From assembly GCA_032718565.1 (NCBI GenBank), contig JAVGVS010000002.1:10085774-10149773 (forward strand): a stretch of DNA of 64,000 bases. The letters run 5' to 3'. The notes beneath the pieces are model-generated. The model saw only the letters and a program-made list of their open reading frames with translations, was not told the DNA's origin and did not search any database. The stretch is from Distichodus sexfasciatus. Lineage: Eukaryota; Chordata; Actinopteri; Characiformes; Distichodontidae. Below are positions 1-12,180 of this stretch, in pieces (the stretch's first letter is position 1; the number at the start of each line of letters is the position of its first letter). The translations under genes were made by a program, and so were the position numbers.

Positions 1-2900
1 GGAGCTGAAATCTCTAATTAGGCACCAATAAGTATCTCCCCCGCTTCATTTTTTCTCTCACTCTTCCTACCACCTGAAAACCTTGTCTAGCGTGAAATAA
101 GATGCACCGACCTCAACCCTTCAGTTCCCCCCTCCAAGAGAACACCCTGCTTTGCCTCCAATGCCCCGCATTGCTGCAAGGACAGCCAGTTTGCCAGACG
201 ATCCATGGCACCCCCTACCCCATTTACTGCGGCACACATACAAGATTGTTCATTTCCCTCCATAAAGTGTCTGCCCAACTATGGTGGAAGCTTTTATTTC
301 CATACACTGTAAAGGGCATTTATGGGCAGTGCATTATCCAGGCAAAGTTCATTTCACTTTGGCCTAATTGGCGACGTTCAGCAGCAGGCACCAAGGACGG
401 TCCGCAGAAGCAGTTTATGGAAAAAGGGAGTGCATTATATTCTGTTCATTACCTCACCTTGATTTGAGGAAAAATTTATTGGAATCTAGGATGTATAATA
501 ATTGTTCATGTTCAGAAGCTTGTGCCACTAATAACTAGATATGGTGAGAAATATTTAAGATAATCAGAATTCCACCATGTCTGCTCTGAAATATTTTGCT
601 GGTGTTTTTAATATTTATGAATTCAGCTTAGAGCATTAGCTTTGGAGCTGGTCACATTTCAACTTTGGTTATTAAAAGTAGAAATGGATTCATTTATTGA
701 TTCGAACTCAAGCAATTTTTTCCTCCTGTGGTCTGTAGAATCAAGCAATACAAAGACTGAAACAGTACACACTGACAAGGCCAGTGAGTTTGCTTCATGA
801 TCACAGCAGGTGTCAAAGTATATAACTTTGTCCACTAGGGGCGCTCTTCATGTTCAGCTCAGTGGGGAGGGGGACTTAAACATGGGATCTGGTTTGGCCA
901 TTATCTGTTCCATTGCAGTGTCTGAAGTGCACAGCAGTAGAAAATAGAAGGTCACATCAGCCAGCAATGAGAGACTCGAGACTTACCCCAGTCCAAATAT
1001 TGACATGGGTATGCTAAACTTGGGGCAATAAAATCAACAATGGCTAGCTTTAACCGCCGGTGTTATTCTAGCTTGGTGCTGTGTGGCCTTGAGTTACCGC
1101 ACAACACAGCGGCCCTTCTTCTGTTCTCAATAACACACATGTTCATTTGGGCTGCCTTTATTTTCCCGGCCGGTCTCGTAGCTCTCCGTCTGGGTGCATC
1201 TCCAGACATTTAGTGTAATAAGAGCGGCCGGCCTCGTACCTTTCTCTGCTTGCCATATCAATAATAAAGGGCATGGTAATGTGGGAAAGGGGAGCTCGCG
1301 CCGGAGCAACGGTGGGGGGGCTCTCTCCTTCTCCAAGGTCAGATGAAAGATGAATTGTTTTCACACGGAGTCCTGTTTGCCTGATCGGCTGAGTCGCTCC
1401 TGAGGTCCACTCAGAACCCCAGCACTTTTTTTTAAATATGCAAGGAGGCTTCAGCACCTTGCGGCAATGCACGCATAACCTTTTTTCTGCCACAGGACTG
1501 TAATCTGCATTCGCCGTTGGGTTAACAGGAGTTAAATGACCACCCGGGAGTAGATCAGTACCCCACCCATGACCGACAGGAGCCTGGGTGGGATGATGCG
1601 CAAGCATGTTTATATCTGTGATGACGCTGGTAAAGGGAGGACGCAGCACACATGCCAAACAGGTCACGGTTTACCTGCACAGACACGTGCACAATTACGG
1701 ACGCCCGTGTCTGCCTGAGGTCTTAATAGGCCCGTGGCTGCCCTAGGCTGGCACTAAAACAGTGTCTGCCACAAGCTGAGAGGGAAGCAATTCTCATATT
1801 GCATGATGGAGCTCTGTGTGTTCTACCTGCTATTATCATTCTGGAAATGAATGTCATGATTTTTTTATGACTCATTATTTTCCATGCTGAGGAAGAGGCC
1901 CGATATTGATTGCGATGCAGAATTCATAAAAAGTCAGTCACGGCTCCTATCGCTCCTCTATTCTCTAGTCAGGAGCCGCCAGCTCAGGTTCCAGGGTCTG
2001 AAGGGAGGGCAGTGCCATTTCCTTTACCTCCACTGTGTCAAGTCCTGTGGAAAGAACCAATTCTGCCTTTCAAACAAGCATCCTCAAGAATTCATTTATC
2101 TTAGTAGGTCTTTGTCTCCACAGTGACACACAAGCAGAGGCTTCTTTTGTCCTGGAGAATTAATGCAGTGGACGGTGCAATAAAAACGTCCGAAACTTGG
2201 GCCACCTTCGAAATGTGTTCTGAGCTTTTGTTCCCGTAGCAAGTATTGTATAAGAAAGATAACTGCCCCAACTCAGGTAGCATTGTTGTTTGAGATTTAC
2301 GGAGTGTGTTTTCAACTACGCCACCTATCTTTGGCAGTGAAGTATGGGAAGTAAAGTGTCATGAGTAAAGTCATGGTTTAAAAGGCAAATATTCATACTT
2401 ACATCTCAATGTGCCATCTTTGTCTTTTTTACAGCAAAGGAGAAATAATTGAAGCGATAAACAAAAGACCAGTGAGCGGAAAAAGTGGGAAAGTGCACCA
2501 AATAGCAGCGTGGGGTTCACAGAGACGATGGTGTGGAGGAGAACCGCTCATATTTAATCATTACAGACAGTCTTATCACAAGAGCAGGCAGATAAGCATC
2601 GCACGCTGAGTTTGCCATCCTTCATTAAGCACGCTCAATGTAAACTGTGCATCAGGCCTTTGTTTGAATGCAAGCCGGGCTTATAATTTTTCCACTGAGG
2701 TGACATAACCAAATAAAAGAAGCAAAGCATGGAAAAGCCAATTTTTTCCACCTTTTTTTGTCTCATGACAAATGGTAACCTGACACCACTGAATTACCGA
2801 ACTGTGGCTGAGGACTAATGAGAAAAATTTCCCGGGGGAATCTTTATCTATTGCTCCTTGCAGAGCACCTTGGGGACTCCTCTGTCTGTCAGCCACCCCC
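1..2900. other. intergenic sequence
   Basis: No spliced gene is recognised on either strand. The 1127-1667 part is GC-richer and open on the minus strand over 169 codons, but has no recognisable protein features. Confidence 0.5.
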
Positions 2901-2901
2901 A

Positions 2902-2941
2902 AACATACACACACATACACACACACACACATACACACACA
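2902..2941. repeat. CA microsatellite
   Basis: ACAC/ATAC tandem dinucleotides, about 40 nt. A short GA tract follows at 3031-3045. Confidence 0.9.
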
Positions 2942-3448
2942 TTCCAACTCTCACTGACACCGCTTCCTTAACACTATCGTAGAGTGCAGCCCTTCCACTT
3001 TACACCTTGCAATTAAAATCAGAAGGAGTGAGAGAGAGAGAGAGACAGGCAGAGAGTGAGAGAAGGAGAAGGAGAGAGAATGAACTACGGTGACTTTCAT
3101 ATCGCGTCTTCTCCCCGAGTTAACGCACCCTCCCCTCCTTCTCCTCTACCCCTGGCGTGGGGTACGTACGAACGAACGTCGAGCGTGTTAAGATTCAAGA
3201 GTTGAGCGTGGAGACGGGTTTGGAATTAATTAGCCAAAAACACTGTACAATTCCCTTCAGCCGCATCCGATAAGATCAGCTTTCTTCGTTGTGCGCTTGT
3301 ACGATGGTGTGAAGAGACGTTGGATCCCTCCCAACCCATAATCCTCCCTCCCAAAGGTGATGGATTTGTCTCAGTGTGTGGAAGTCTGGTAAGATTTAGT
3401 CTAGTAGTATGCACTGCTTGAGTGAAAAGGAGTAGAGATTTTTTTTTT

Positions 3449-3602
3449 ACATTTACATTTACAGCATTTAGCCAACGCTCTTATCCAGACTGTTTATGTT
3501 TCTGAGTGTAGGGATAGTTTTTGGGGTGTATCTTGGGGTGAAGGGCCTTGATGAGGATGTGGAGGCTGCCAGGCTCAAATCCTCTACATTTTGGCACAAT
3601 TT
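3449..3602 (-). mobile_element. SINE (tail family 'CTGGATAAGAGCG')
   Basis: Read on the minus strand it ends in GTCTGGATAAGAGCGTTGGC then CTAAATGCTGTAAATGTAAA, the widespread fish SINE tail. The head is truncated or diverged. It abuts another SINE head at 3603. Confidence 0.65.
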
Positions 3603-3733
3603 AGAGTGGCGGTGGCCTAGTGGATAATGCTTGTGTGTTGTCGCCCCTCCATCACAACCACCACTGAGCAGCTGAGCTTATCCCCAGGTTCCCCTGAGGA
3701 CACTTTCCCAATAATTGCGAATGAGTGAAAATG
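3603..3733 (+). mobile_element. tRNA-derived SINE fragment
   Basis: Starts with an A-box-like GGTGGCCTAGTGGATAATGC and runs into CACCACTGAGCAGCTGAGC. The B box is not clear. Part of a three-element SINE cluster (3449-4106). Confidence 0.45.
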
Positions 3734-3835
3734 TGCAAATTTTTAAAATCTGTAACACTACTGTAACAAAGTTAAGAGCCTTGCAAGAGTGGTTTCTGGG
3801 ACTCAAACCCCCCAATCTTATGATCACCAACAAGG

Positions 3836-4106
3836 GGACAGTTGGCCGTGTAACGGTTAGGGTGTTTGCTCTGTTATTGGAAGGTCACTGGTTTGAATCT
3901 TGGACGGTTAAAGGTACTCGTGAGCAAGGTACTGTCCCCAAGCACTGCTCTCCAGCCGCTGCCAATGTTAGCTGCTGACTGCTCCTTTACAGACGGTCGC
4001 ATAACGGTCGCATTTTGTTGCGGTGCACTCACTGTGTGCTGTGCTGTGTTTACAATGATAAATAATCCCTCATTTTCACAGGGTTTTAGTCCCTTGGTGC
4101 GCCACA
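3836..4106 (+). mobile_element. tRNA-derived SINE, family 1, copy A
   Basis: A-box-like GTGTAACGGTTAGGGTG, B-box-like GGTTTGAATCT, then the body TGTCCCCAAGCACTGCTCTC and the tail GTGTGCTGTGCTGTGTTTAC. It ends with GGGTTTTAGTCCCTTGGTGC, as does copy B. Confidence 0.75.
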
Positions 4107-4167
4107 ACCGGGACCAGTCCTTCTCATGAGGAAATTCCAGCATTTTATCCTTAAATTCCACCATTTT

Positions 4168-4340
4168 TTGAAAATCTTAAAAGTTTTTTGATTACTGAAG
4201 TTAAAGGTTACAGTTAGGTGTAGCTGCAGCAGAAGCAGAATTATTTACATCTGATAATTTAAGGTAATGAAAGCACCTTGCAAAGTTGTCAAAGCGTGAC
4301 TCTGTGAGTGTGTGTGCATGTGTGTGTGTGTGTGTACAGG
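4168..4340. repeat. dispersed (GT)n-associated repeat, copy 1
   Basis: The segment with GTTAAAGGTTACAGTTAGG and ATTATTTACATCTGATAAT ends in a GT microsatellite (4307-4335). A related sequence with the same order lies at 30690-30795. The family is not identified. Confidence 0.45.
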
Positions 4341-5401
4341 AGACTCTTTTGACTGGTAAACATATGGGGCATCAGACTGCAGCCTGGCTGCGTGTAATAG
4401 CTAATGTCTGCGTCTAACAGCAGTGTTTGAATACACTGCCACAAACACAGGGGATGACAGGAGGGGCTCTGGTATCAAACATGGGGAGTGGCGAGAATGA
4501 GAGCACAAACACACACACATACACACACACAATCACACACAAGTCAAAGATCAGGGCTGTGTAAACAAGAGGCCTGATTAGTATTTCATAACTCTTCAAT
4601 TTTTCATTGGGCAACAAATTGGAGTGTGATCTGTCACATATTTGGCTTTCTCCAGCACCCATATTAAACATGAATTATGGGTGTCTTTGCTCTCAGAAAA
4701 CACGAGAAAAAACACAGCTCCCGTGTCGTCTTACACCGCAGACATGTAAAGCTCCTTACTGCATGCTTGTATGTGCGGGCACGCTGGGCCGGGCGCTGGG
4801 CCGGGCGATGGTTAAGTGTGAAAAGCACAACCTGTCACATTAGGGCCCCGGGTGCGAGGCTGCATCAGGCAGAGGGAGTTTATACTATTATACTCTTCTC
4901 TTTATCTGCCTCTTCACATAGGAGATTTAGATGTTGTCTCTCTTTGACACGACTGCATGAAGTGGGTCATATATCAAACGGCAGCAGCAAGGAGCAGACT
5001 GCTTCTGACACACACCAAAGGGCTTCATGATATAGTGCTGATATCACCATGCTGTCATCTCCCAAGTCAGCTAAACGCTCCAGTGCTGTAATGGCCACTC
5101 TGTCACATCAAGTGTGTTTGTGTCTCTAAACGTTCACGGTCAGGCGTAAAAACTCAACTCCGGCTAACTTGAACTGATCCATAACATCTTATTTTTTGTT
5201 GAGCATTCTATACCTCCTCCCCCTTCTATCATTCTGTTTCTCTCTATTGCTCTCTGCTTCTGTTCTTCTTTCCCTCTCTCTTTCCATTTCATTCACTCTC
5301 TCGTGTTCCTTCTTTGATTTTCTGGCACCCTCCCTTATACAGTCTGTGTGTCTGTGTTCTATTTCCCAATCTTTTCTTTCTCAAATGCAATCATGGCATG
5401 A
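4341..5401. other. intergenic sequence
   Basis: Contains a CA microsatellite (4507-4541), a tandem GGGCCGGGCG pair (4786-4807) and a pyrimidine-rich stretch (5205-5350). No gene seen. Confidence 0.5.
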
Positions 5402-5689
5402 AGGGGCAGTTGGTAGCATAATGGTTAGAGCATTCGCCCCGTGATCAGAAGGTCGCTCATTCGAATCCTAGGACCGGTAAAGGTGCCACTAAGGTAATCG
5501 TGAGCAAAATACCGTCCCCAAGCGCCGCTCCCTGGGTGCAGCCAAGGTCAGCTGCCCACTGCTCCTTCACGGAAGGGTCAAATGCAGAGGTCACATTTTG
5601 TTGTGGTGCACTGTGTGCTGTTCTGTGGTGTGATCACAATGACAAATAATCACTCACTTTCACAGGGTTTTAGTCCCTTGGTGCGCCAC
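5402..5689 (+). mobile_element. tRNA-derived SINE, family 1, copy B
   Basis: The best preserved copy: AGTTGGTAGCATAATGGTTA (A-box region), ATTCGAATCC (B box), CCGTCCCCAAGCGCCGCTCC, CTGCCCACTGCTCCTTCACG, then a GTGCACTGTGTGCTGTTCTG tail and the 3' extension shared with copy A. Confidence 0.85.
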
Positions 5690-6109
5690 TACCTTGATCC
5701 TCAACATCCCATTTTTTGACCAGCTTGAACAGAAACTAACTAATAAATAACTGATTAATATGTCAATAAAGTATTTGCTCTGTGTGTAGACGGAGGAGAA
5801 GCTCTGGCTGTTCTTAACCCGTAATACAGGATGATCAGCTTCAGTGCGTCAGCGCTTTGGGCCATGGATGTGCTTGTTTAGCATCAAACAGCCACAGTCA
5901 ATAGTCCTGTCATCTAACATTTATGAGAACACTACTTTCTGATTTTTTGTGTTTTTATCTATTTATTTACTTCTCTCACCCCAAAAAATCACCATATTTA
6001 TGTCTCTCTCTTTTTCTTTCTTTTTCTATCCCTTATTTCTATCTTTCTCTCTAATTCACTCTTTCTCTCCATGTTTCCCTCTTTTCCATTCTCCCCTTCT
6101 GTGTTTATC

Positions 6110-6172
<63 letters not shown>

Positions 6173-7380
6173 TTCGCTCTCTCTCTTTCTCTCTGTGTCT
6201 TTTTCTTTTTCAGTTTCCCTCTCTTCCTCTCTCATTTTTTCTTTATCCCATTCTACGTATTCCTCTCAAAGACTATTCTTTCCCTTTTCCTCTTCTGGTA
6301 TTTCTGATTTTTGATTTCCTTCCATTCCCTCTTTCTCTCTCTCTCCACCCCCTCCTCACCCCTTTCCCCTTACTTTCGCTCTGCCTGTCTCTGTATCTCG
6401 CTCTCGCCGGGGGAGTTGGAGATTGAAGATTGAGGACAGCAGTGGTTGGTGATTGGCAGTTGATCCTCCGGCCGATGATGAGGTTTTGCATGTCCAAGGG
6501 AAGCAGACATGATGGAGATTTGAACAGGGGCGGCTCTAATTTCGGCTCGCCGTAATTATGATAAATGATGAGCCGGGGCAATCACCTGGCAACGCACCTC
6601 TCCATAGTCACCTTCAAGGAGCGTGTTTGCTCAACAAAGGGATCCCATACGCATCCCAATTAACCTTCCCTTCCGTCAGAGCTGTGGTCGCTTCCCCTTC
6701 TTATATTAAAACTTTGATCATGTGCATTTGATTCCATTAGTGTGGTAGCACTCACCCCTGCACTAGTGTTTGTGCATCTTTGATCTTCTGACCGCTGCTA
6801 TAGCTCAGCATCACACCTTCCACCGTTTTTCTCTGCTGTGATTGTTGTGAGTGGAGGATGTCTCAACTTAATTCCAATTATGCCTTGTGAAGGAGCTTGC
6901 GTGAGATATCCTCTGGACCCAATTAAAGCTGTTTTCCAGCTGAGAGAGACTCCTTACCAATAACCATAACAAACAGAAGAGTCTTGCACAGACCTATGAA
7001 AAATGCATCCCCTGCTTCTCCGAGGTGCAGCCCGTGTCAGGAGTGATCCTGCATTTGAGCGGTTTAAAGACTCTTTTTTCAGTTCCCTACAGATCAGTCA
7101 CCTCTGTCTCAATAGAAGCTGCATATGAATTTTTGGTGAAATTTGGAAGCTGGGGCCTCATGGTCCAAACCTTTAAGCTTTGAGACAGTACAGTCATATT
7201 GGCAAGAAACAGTCTGAACCGAGTCAACTGAACAGTCATGACACTGGACTTTTAGCTACACATTGTGTTTATAATAGCACAGCCATTGTGTTATTGTGCA
7301 CAAACAAATTCTCTTTAGTGTACACCAACTAAACTATTGAAATTCCATATAAGCGGTTATTTTTAATAAATCCATTTATT
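5690..7380. other. intergenic, with CT microsatellite 6110-6196
   Basis: A long pyrimidine tract (about 5950-6400) has a nearly pure CT repeat at 6110-6196. It makes Ser/Leu-rich open frames that are not genes. The 6410-6600 part is non-repetitive and GC-richer. No gene seen. Confidence 0.6.
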
Positions 7381-7384
7381 CTAT

Positions 7385-7800
7385 CTAGTCTTGAGACTGG
7401 TCTCGAGTACTACAAGACCAGTTTCTGAAGGTCTCTGTCTCATCTCGGAATCGGCTGTATTTGTACGCGGTGTTGTCATTTACTTCAAAAATGAGGACTC
7501 AGGATTTACTTTAAGACCAGCCGAGACCACAACTCTGAGAATATTACTATTAAAACTCTTTGAGACCGACACTGGCATTTTGCGTTGTTTATTAATTAAT
7601 GTTTTAATAACTCCCTTTAACTTACAGAAACCACACATGTACTGTCATGTAAACACAGGCGTTGGTGATTGCTACTATAATATGAAACGCCATGATGCGC
7701 AAAAAGGTAGTTCTCTTCCAGAAATGCCAAAGGCTGCTCTTTTTATAGGCTAAAATGAGTTCAAAATTAATCAACCTACAGCACTTGCTTTTGGACTCGT
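7385..7800. repeat. possible degraded transposon fragment
   Basis: GTCTTGAGACTGGTCTCGAG and AAGACCAGCCGAGACCACAA resemble the GTCTCG-rich ends of a common fish repeat. There are no clear termini. The weak open frame at 7391-7753 is not considered a gene. Confidence 0.3.
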
Positions 7801-7964
7801 GTAGTGTAAACGCTTAAAAGCTTTATCATTTGTGAGCCGAAACTCATAAGCAACATAAAATTCCCCCCCTTAACTAGTCATGTGAACACAATGACCTGTC
7901 AAATAAAACATGTTATTAACATAGTGTGATATACATAAATTATAAATAAATGCATATAAACTCT

Positions 7965-8265
7965 AGGGCATTAACAGAAAAGCTGATTTGTCGACGCGTC
8001 GACGTCAGAGGCACAAGTCGACGACCCCTGAGAGAAGTCGACAAGTCATGTGTTTTTTTTCCTCTCTTTGTGTGCGCGCTTGTGTACACAATGCAATCTC
8101 TGCCTCTGATTGGCTTACGCTGACATGCGTACCTTGACTTGACCTTGGCCAATTATTATAGTCACTTCATAAAAAAGGCGTAATGACATCATCAAACGAC
8201 TTGTCTACTCATTTTCGACTTTATCGACGGATAAGTCGATCTGAAAAAATACTAGTGAATGTTTT
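7965..8265. repeat. possible degraded hAT-like element with GTCGAC cluster
   Basis: Four GTCGAC palindromes (7990, 7998, 8017, 8037) and further TCGAC-rich sequence at 8195-8240 in opposite orientation suggest the remains of a non-autonomous element with inverted ends. Termini and target duplications are not resolved. Confidence 0.3.
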
Positions 8266-9917
8266 TATCACAAAATCATTTGACTGACCAGTAAATATGC
8301 CTGCTGAGATTGTATAGGGACATGAGGTAGTTGTGGAAAATTATAATTGCAGCAGATGTAACAGCTGATAGTTTACCATTTTAAAAATAATTAGGGATAG
8401 AAGACAAATCCTTTACTAGTGTGTCCACCAGAGGTCTAGTCTACTTTTATTCAAAGTACAACAATAAATAATTGTATGTCTTTTTGGAGAAAAATTATCA
8501 TCCAATGTGTCATATTTTTATAATTATGGTTTGAATATTGGGAGGTGATCACCATGGTTTTTGATGGGCATTCATTATTTATGGTTTGAACCGTTTTAAG
8601 GGTTAAAACAGGCTACACACTATTTGAACTGCATCTCCAAGCCCTTTTGTCACCGTAACCAGCATGAAGCATCTCAATTTTTGCATGTGAAGTGATTTAA
8701 AACAGCACAGGCTGGTGACCAGAAAGACAACACTAATGTGAAGGCATGTCAGTGTGCTCACATGAACAGACAAATCACTGGCAAGTCACAAGAAAAGAGC
8801 TGCCTTACATACTTGCCTATAAGCAGCAAAAGGTCTGACTGCTGTAACGGAGCAGTAGCCACATTGAGAAGTATTGTATAGAACAGCATATGTACATGTG
8901 TGAAGAGATCCGCAAATGCCTTTCCGTGTCTCTCTACAGCTAGCTGCTCGTACCATTCCCATCCTTCACCTCTTTGCCCGTCTGTCTCTCCCTGCTTGGC
9001 TGTCAGTAGAGGTGTCTGCCTCTGCCTGTCTGTCTCTCTCCATTCCTCCTGCTGGCTGTCTTCCCCTCTCTTTCTCTCTCTCTCTCCTGCCAACTCTCTC
9101 AGTATGAGAGGTGTAAGTAGTTTGCTGGAAGTCCTGCTCCTCCAACTGTGGCCTGTGTTGTGTGTCTCATTACCTCTCAGCCCATCTGACAAAACACGCA
9201 CGTCTGCAGCCTCTCCTCCACGTCAGTTGCGTTTACCCCGGCTTTGAACGGCCGGCCACGCATGTTTTATTGATCGCTTTGTTGGTTGATGCCAGACTCC
9301 CCCACAATGGTCAGAGATGGGCTCATGTATTAGGAATGGGGCTGCGATCGGCCGGCCAGGATGAAAGGGGCTCAGAGGCTTCTTCGCCTTCTTCTGATGT
9401 TTTGGGGAGAGGGAGCATCTCTCTTCATTGTACACCTGCATTAACTAAACACAGAGTTTTCATAACTGTGGCGGAGGAAAAAAGGTCAGCAAAATTAATC
9501 AAATGCTTTGAGGTAGAGTTCACATGGGATTTTCCTTGGCCAGTTCGCCATGCAAGACACAGCGTGGGGGTGTAAAAGTAATTTATATCACATCATACCG
9601 TTTGATATGAGACTTTTAATATTGCACATATGGTGAATAATAGAAATCCTAAGAACTTTACTGTAACTGATAGTGTTCCTAAAAGAGACTTGGCATTGTT
9701 GATTAGACAAGTAGATACAAATTTACAGCCCAAAGTACTGGCATTTAGAGTTTCTCTTACATGTCAAAAATATTGTAAATATGTGTTTATATATGTACAA
9801 TGCTGGAAGGACCAGATTCTTCAATATTTTTATCTAAAATAGCATTTTTTATAAATAGCATGTCCTATCAGACAGAATCATCTGGTAGATTAGTCATAAA
9901 AAATGAGTAATGACTAA
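8266..9917. other. intergenic sequence
   Basis: AT-rich to 8880, then a mixed pyrimidine-rich part (8940-9110) and a GC-richer part to 9560. GGCCGGCC occurs twice, near 9250 and 9350. No gene seen. Confidence 0.5.
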
Positions 9918-10490
9918 GGCCCCATCCACATGTAGCCAGGTATTTATAAAAATGGATATTTTTTATGCGATTGCTGCTATCGTCCACATGTAAACAGAGG
10001 TTTCAGTCACTGAACCCAGCTATTTTTGAACACGCCGGCCAAAGTGGAGATTTCTGAAAACTCCAGCTTCATTGACTGTGTGTGGATGGGGAAAACAGAG
10101 GTTCTTAGCGCCATAAGTGTGCGACAAGCAAATGAGTTGATGTCAGATCTGCGACATATGTTTACGTTGAGGATTGAAGATGGATACTGTCAGAGCAGCG
10201 ATTCTCGTTTCCCTTATTCAAGCTATTTGTGCTTGTTTGCACCTGATAACCTTTAAACGTAACTCGACTTCCATATCTGTCCATACGAAGCGCCTCTATT
10301 TGTCATTGCTTACGAAGCAACCGGATGTAACCGAAACAGAATGTAATTCGCTCTCTTTTTTCCATGATTCTGATTGGCCGACATGGTTCTACGCAGCTCT
10401 TGGTGGAGTATTTATCTGGATTTGTGTGTACAGAGATATTTTTGAAAACAGAGGAGAAAAAAATATCAGTTTTTAAAAATACCTGGCTAC
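9918..10490. mobile_element. non-autonomous DNA transposon, degraded termini
   Basis: The left end contains GTAGCCAGGTATTT at 9932-9945 and the right end its perfect reverse complement at 10477-10490. The left outer sequence GGCCCCATCCACATGTAGCC is typical of a common fish element whose outer end reads GGCCCTGTCCACACGTA. The right outer end is degraded. Open frames inside are short and show no transposase. Confidence 0.6.
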
Positions 10491-11039
10491 GTGCGTACTT
10501 TTATATCAAGCAGCAGAAAGGATGTAGCATTAGATGTTTGATTTAATTATCTTTCTCTGTCATTGCACTTCTTGAAATTACTGAGAATTTGCACATCATA
10601 ATGACGATGCAGAAAAAAATGTATCATGTAGCTCTGTTACATTGCGTGAAAACAAACATATTATCCAGTTTTATCTCATGCTACCACATGTGGCATAGCG
10701 TACGACTGTGGGTCATAAAGATTAAATGTGTTAGGTTGAAACTTTTGAGCACATGCTAAAGTCGCACAAAAATACGTCCTTTAGTGTCAAAGATCACTTT
10801 GCACAAAGCCAAATGGCGGCGGCTCCACGTCACAAGCTGAACAGGAACAAACACTGTCTGTTGGAGAGAGTCATCCACGGCTGAGTGGAATTAAAGACTC
10901 AGCCACCAGAGAGACAGGCGTAGTGGAGGAAAACGATGTTGCCCAAAATAAGTGAAGTAACATTAATTAGTTCTGGAGAGAGGTGAGTAGAATGTATTTC
11001 TGTGAAGTCGTAATTACATGCTTAGTTTAACCCCTTGAC
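10491..11039. other. intergenic sequence
   Basis: Unremarkable AT-rich sequence with a compositional change near 10800. No gene seen. Confidence 0.45.
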
Positions 11040-12180
11040 TCATTTCTATTTGTTATTGGGGGGGGCGGGGGGACTTGCAGACTTGTCAGGCCCTGCATTA
11101 ACGCTCCATAATTTAGAGCCCCTGCGAGCTGCAAAGTGTTATAAGCATCCTCATCTGATGGGGTTCTGGCTTGTTGTCAGCGTGGCTTTAGCACATCTGT
11201 TCTCCACGGCATTCTCTGCAACTCTTTTGTTAATTCGTAATTACGAGTCATCTGAAATGTTACATTAAACTTCGGAGCACTTGCCCCACACGTCCCCCTC
11301 TGCATAGCTGTGTGTTTCCAACACGCACTGGCTGTTTGTTTAAGAGCGTGTTGTAATTGTTGGGACAATGTTTAAGCGAGATGTCAGCACCAAACAGATG
11401 TTCGCAGTTACGGCTGACAATTACACATGGAGGAATCTCTGGGAAAAATAGTTGGTGTTTATTTGAACAAAAACCATTACGCAGGCTCCCATCCCATTGG
11501 CTTGGCCCGGATTTATTTGAAGTCAGGGGCCGTTCTGCTGATACGAGCGTTGCTCTCCAGCACGGGGAGTACTAATCTTGCCTCCTGTAGACTAAACACA
11601 AAATTAAAAAAGTGCTTTGGCGATCCATCTCTCTCCCTCTTGCTTTCTCTCCCTCCTTCTCTTTTTTAAGAGGCTGTCAGAAGTGCACACCAGCGACTTT
11701 GGGAGATAAAAGTGGCAAGGGGAGCAGAGAGAGGGAGGGATAAGAGGAAATACATTTTTTGCATATGTTACAGAGCTTGATTAACGGCCATGCCCACCAA
11801 AAACCTAATTATTTTATTGAGTCAGGAGCTGGAATCTCCCCCTGGGGGGGATTTGGCATTAGCTTTAGAATGGAGGCTGGCGATCTCTCTCCCTCCTCCT
11901 GGCAGCTTGTGCTTTGACAGAGGGATGAGCCCCAGGTATGGGTGGTCTCAGCATATGTGTATCAATAAGGAGCTTACTGGCGGAACTGGAAAAAGGAGGG
12001 AATACAATACCTGAGCAATTTGATTTTAAGCCCTTCGGGTCAATCCGCGGAACCCTCCCTCTTCTTTTTTTGCACCCAGGCTCCTCTTTTTAGAACATCT
12101 CTTCCTATTACTCGACTCGGGAAGTTCTGAGCCGACATCAATAACGTACTGCTTACAAATGGCTGTCTCTAAGGAAGTCC
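11040..12180. other. candidate conserved non-coding block
   Basis: Repeat-poor sequence with many homeodomain-type TAATTA/ATTAA cores (11224-11240, 11800-11815) between GC-rich patches. It looks constrained by composition only; no alignment was made. Confidence 0.3.

Noticed and set aside
1158..1667. 169-codon minus-strand open frame
   Set aside because: Overlaps another frame on the same strand; no recognisable domain or repeat of coding pattern.
5402..5475. tRNA-like sequence
   Set aside because: Same reason: head of SINE copy B.
5949..6314. Ser/Leu/Phe-rich frames
   Set aside because: Produced by a CT microsatellite.
10026..10476. Two overlapping open frames
   Set aside because: They lie inside a non-autonomous transposon and have no transposase features.
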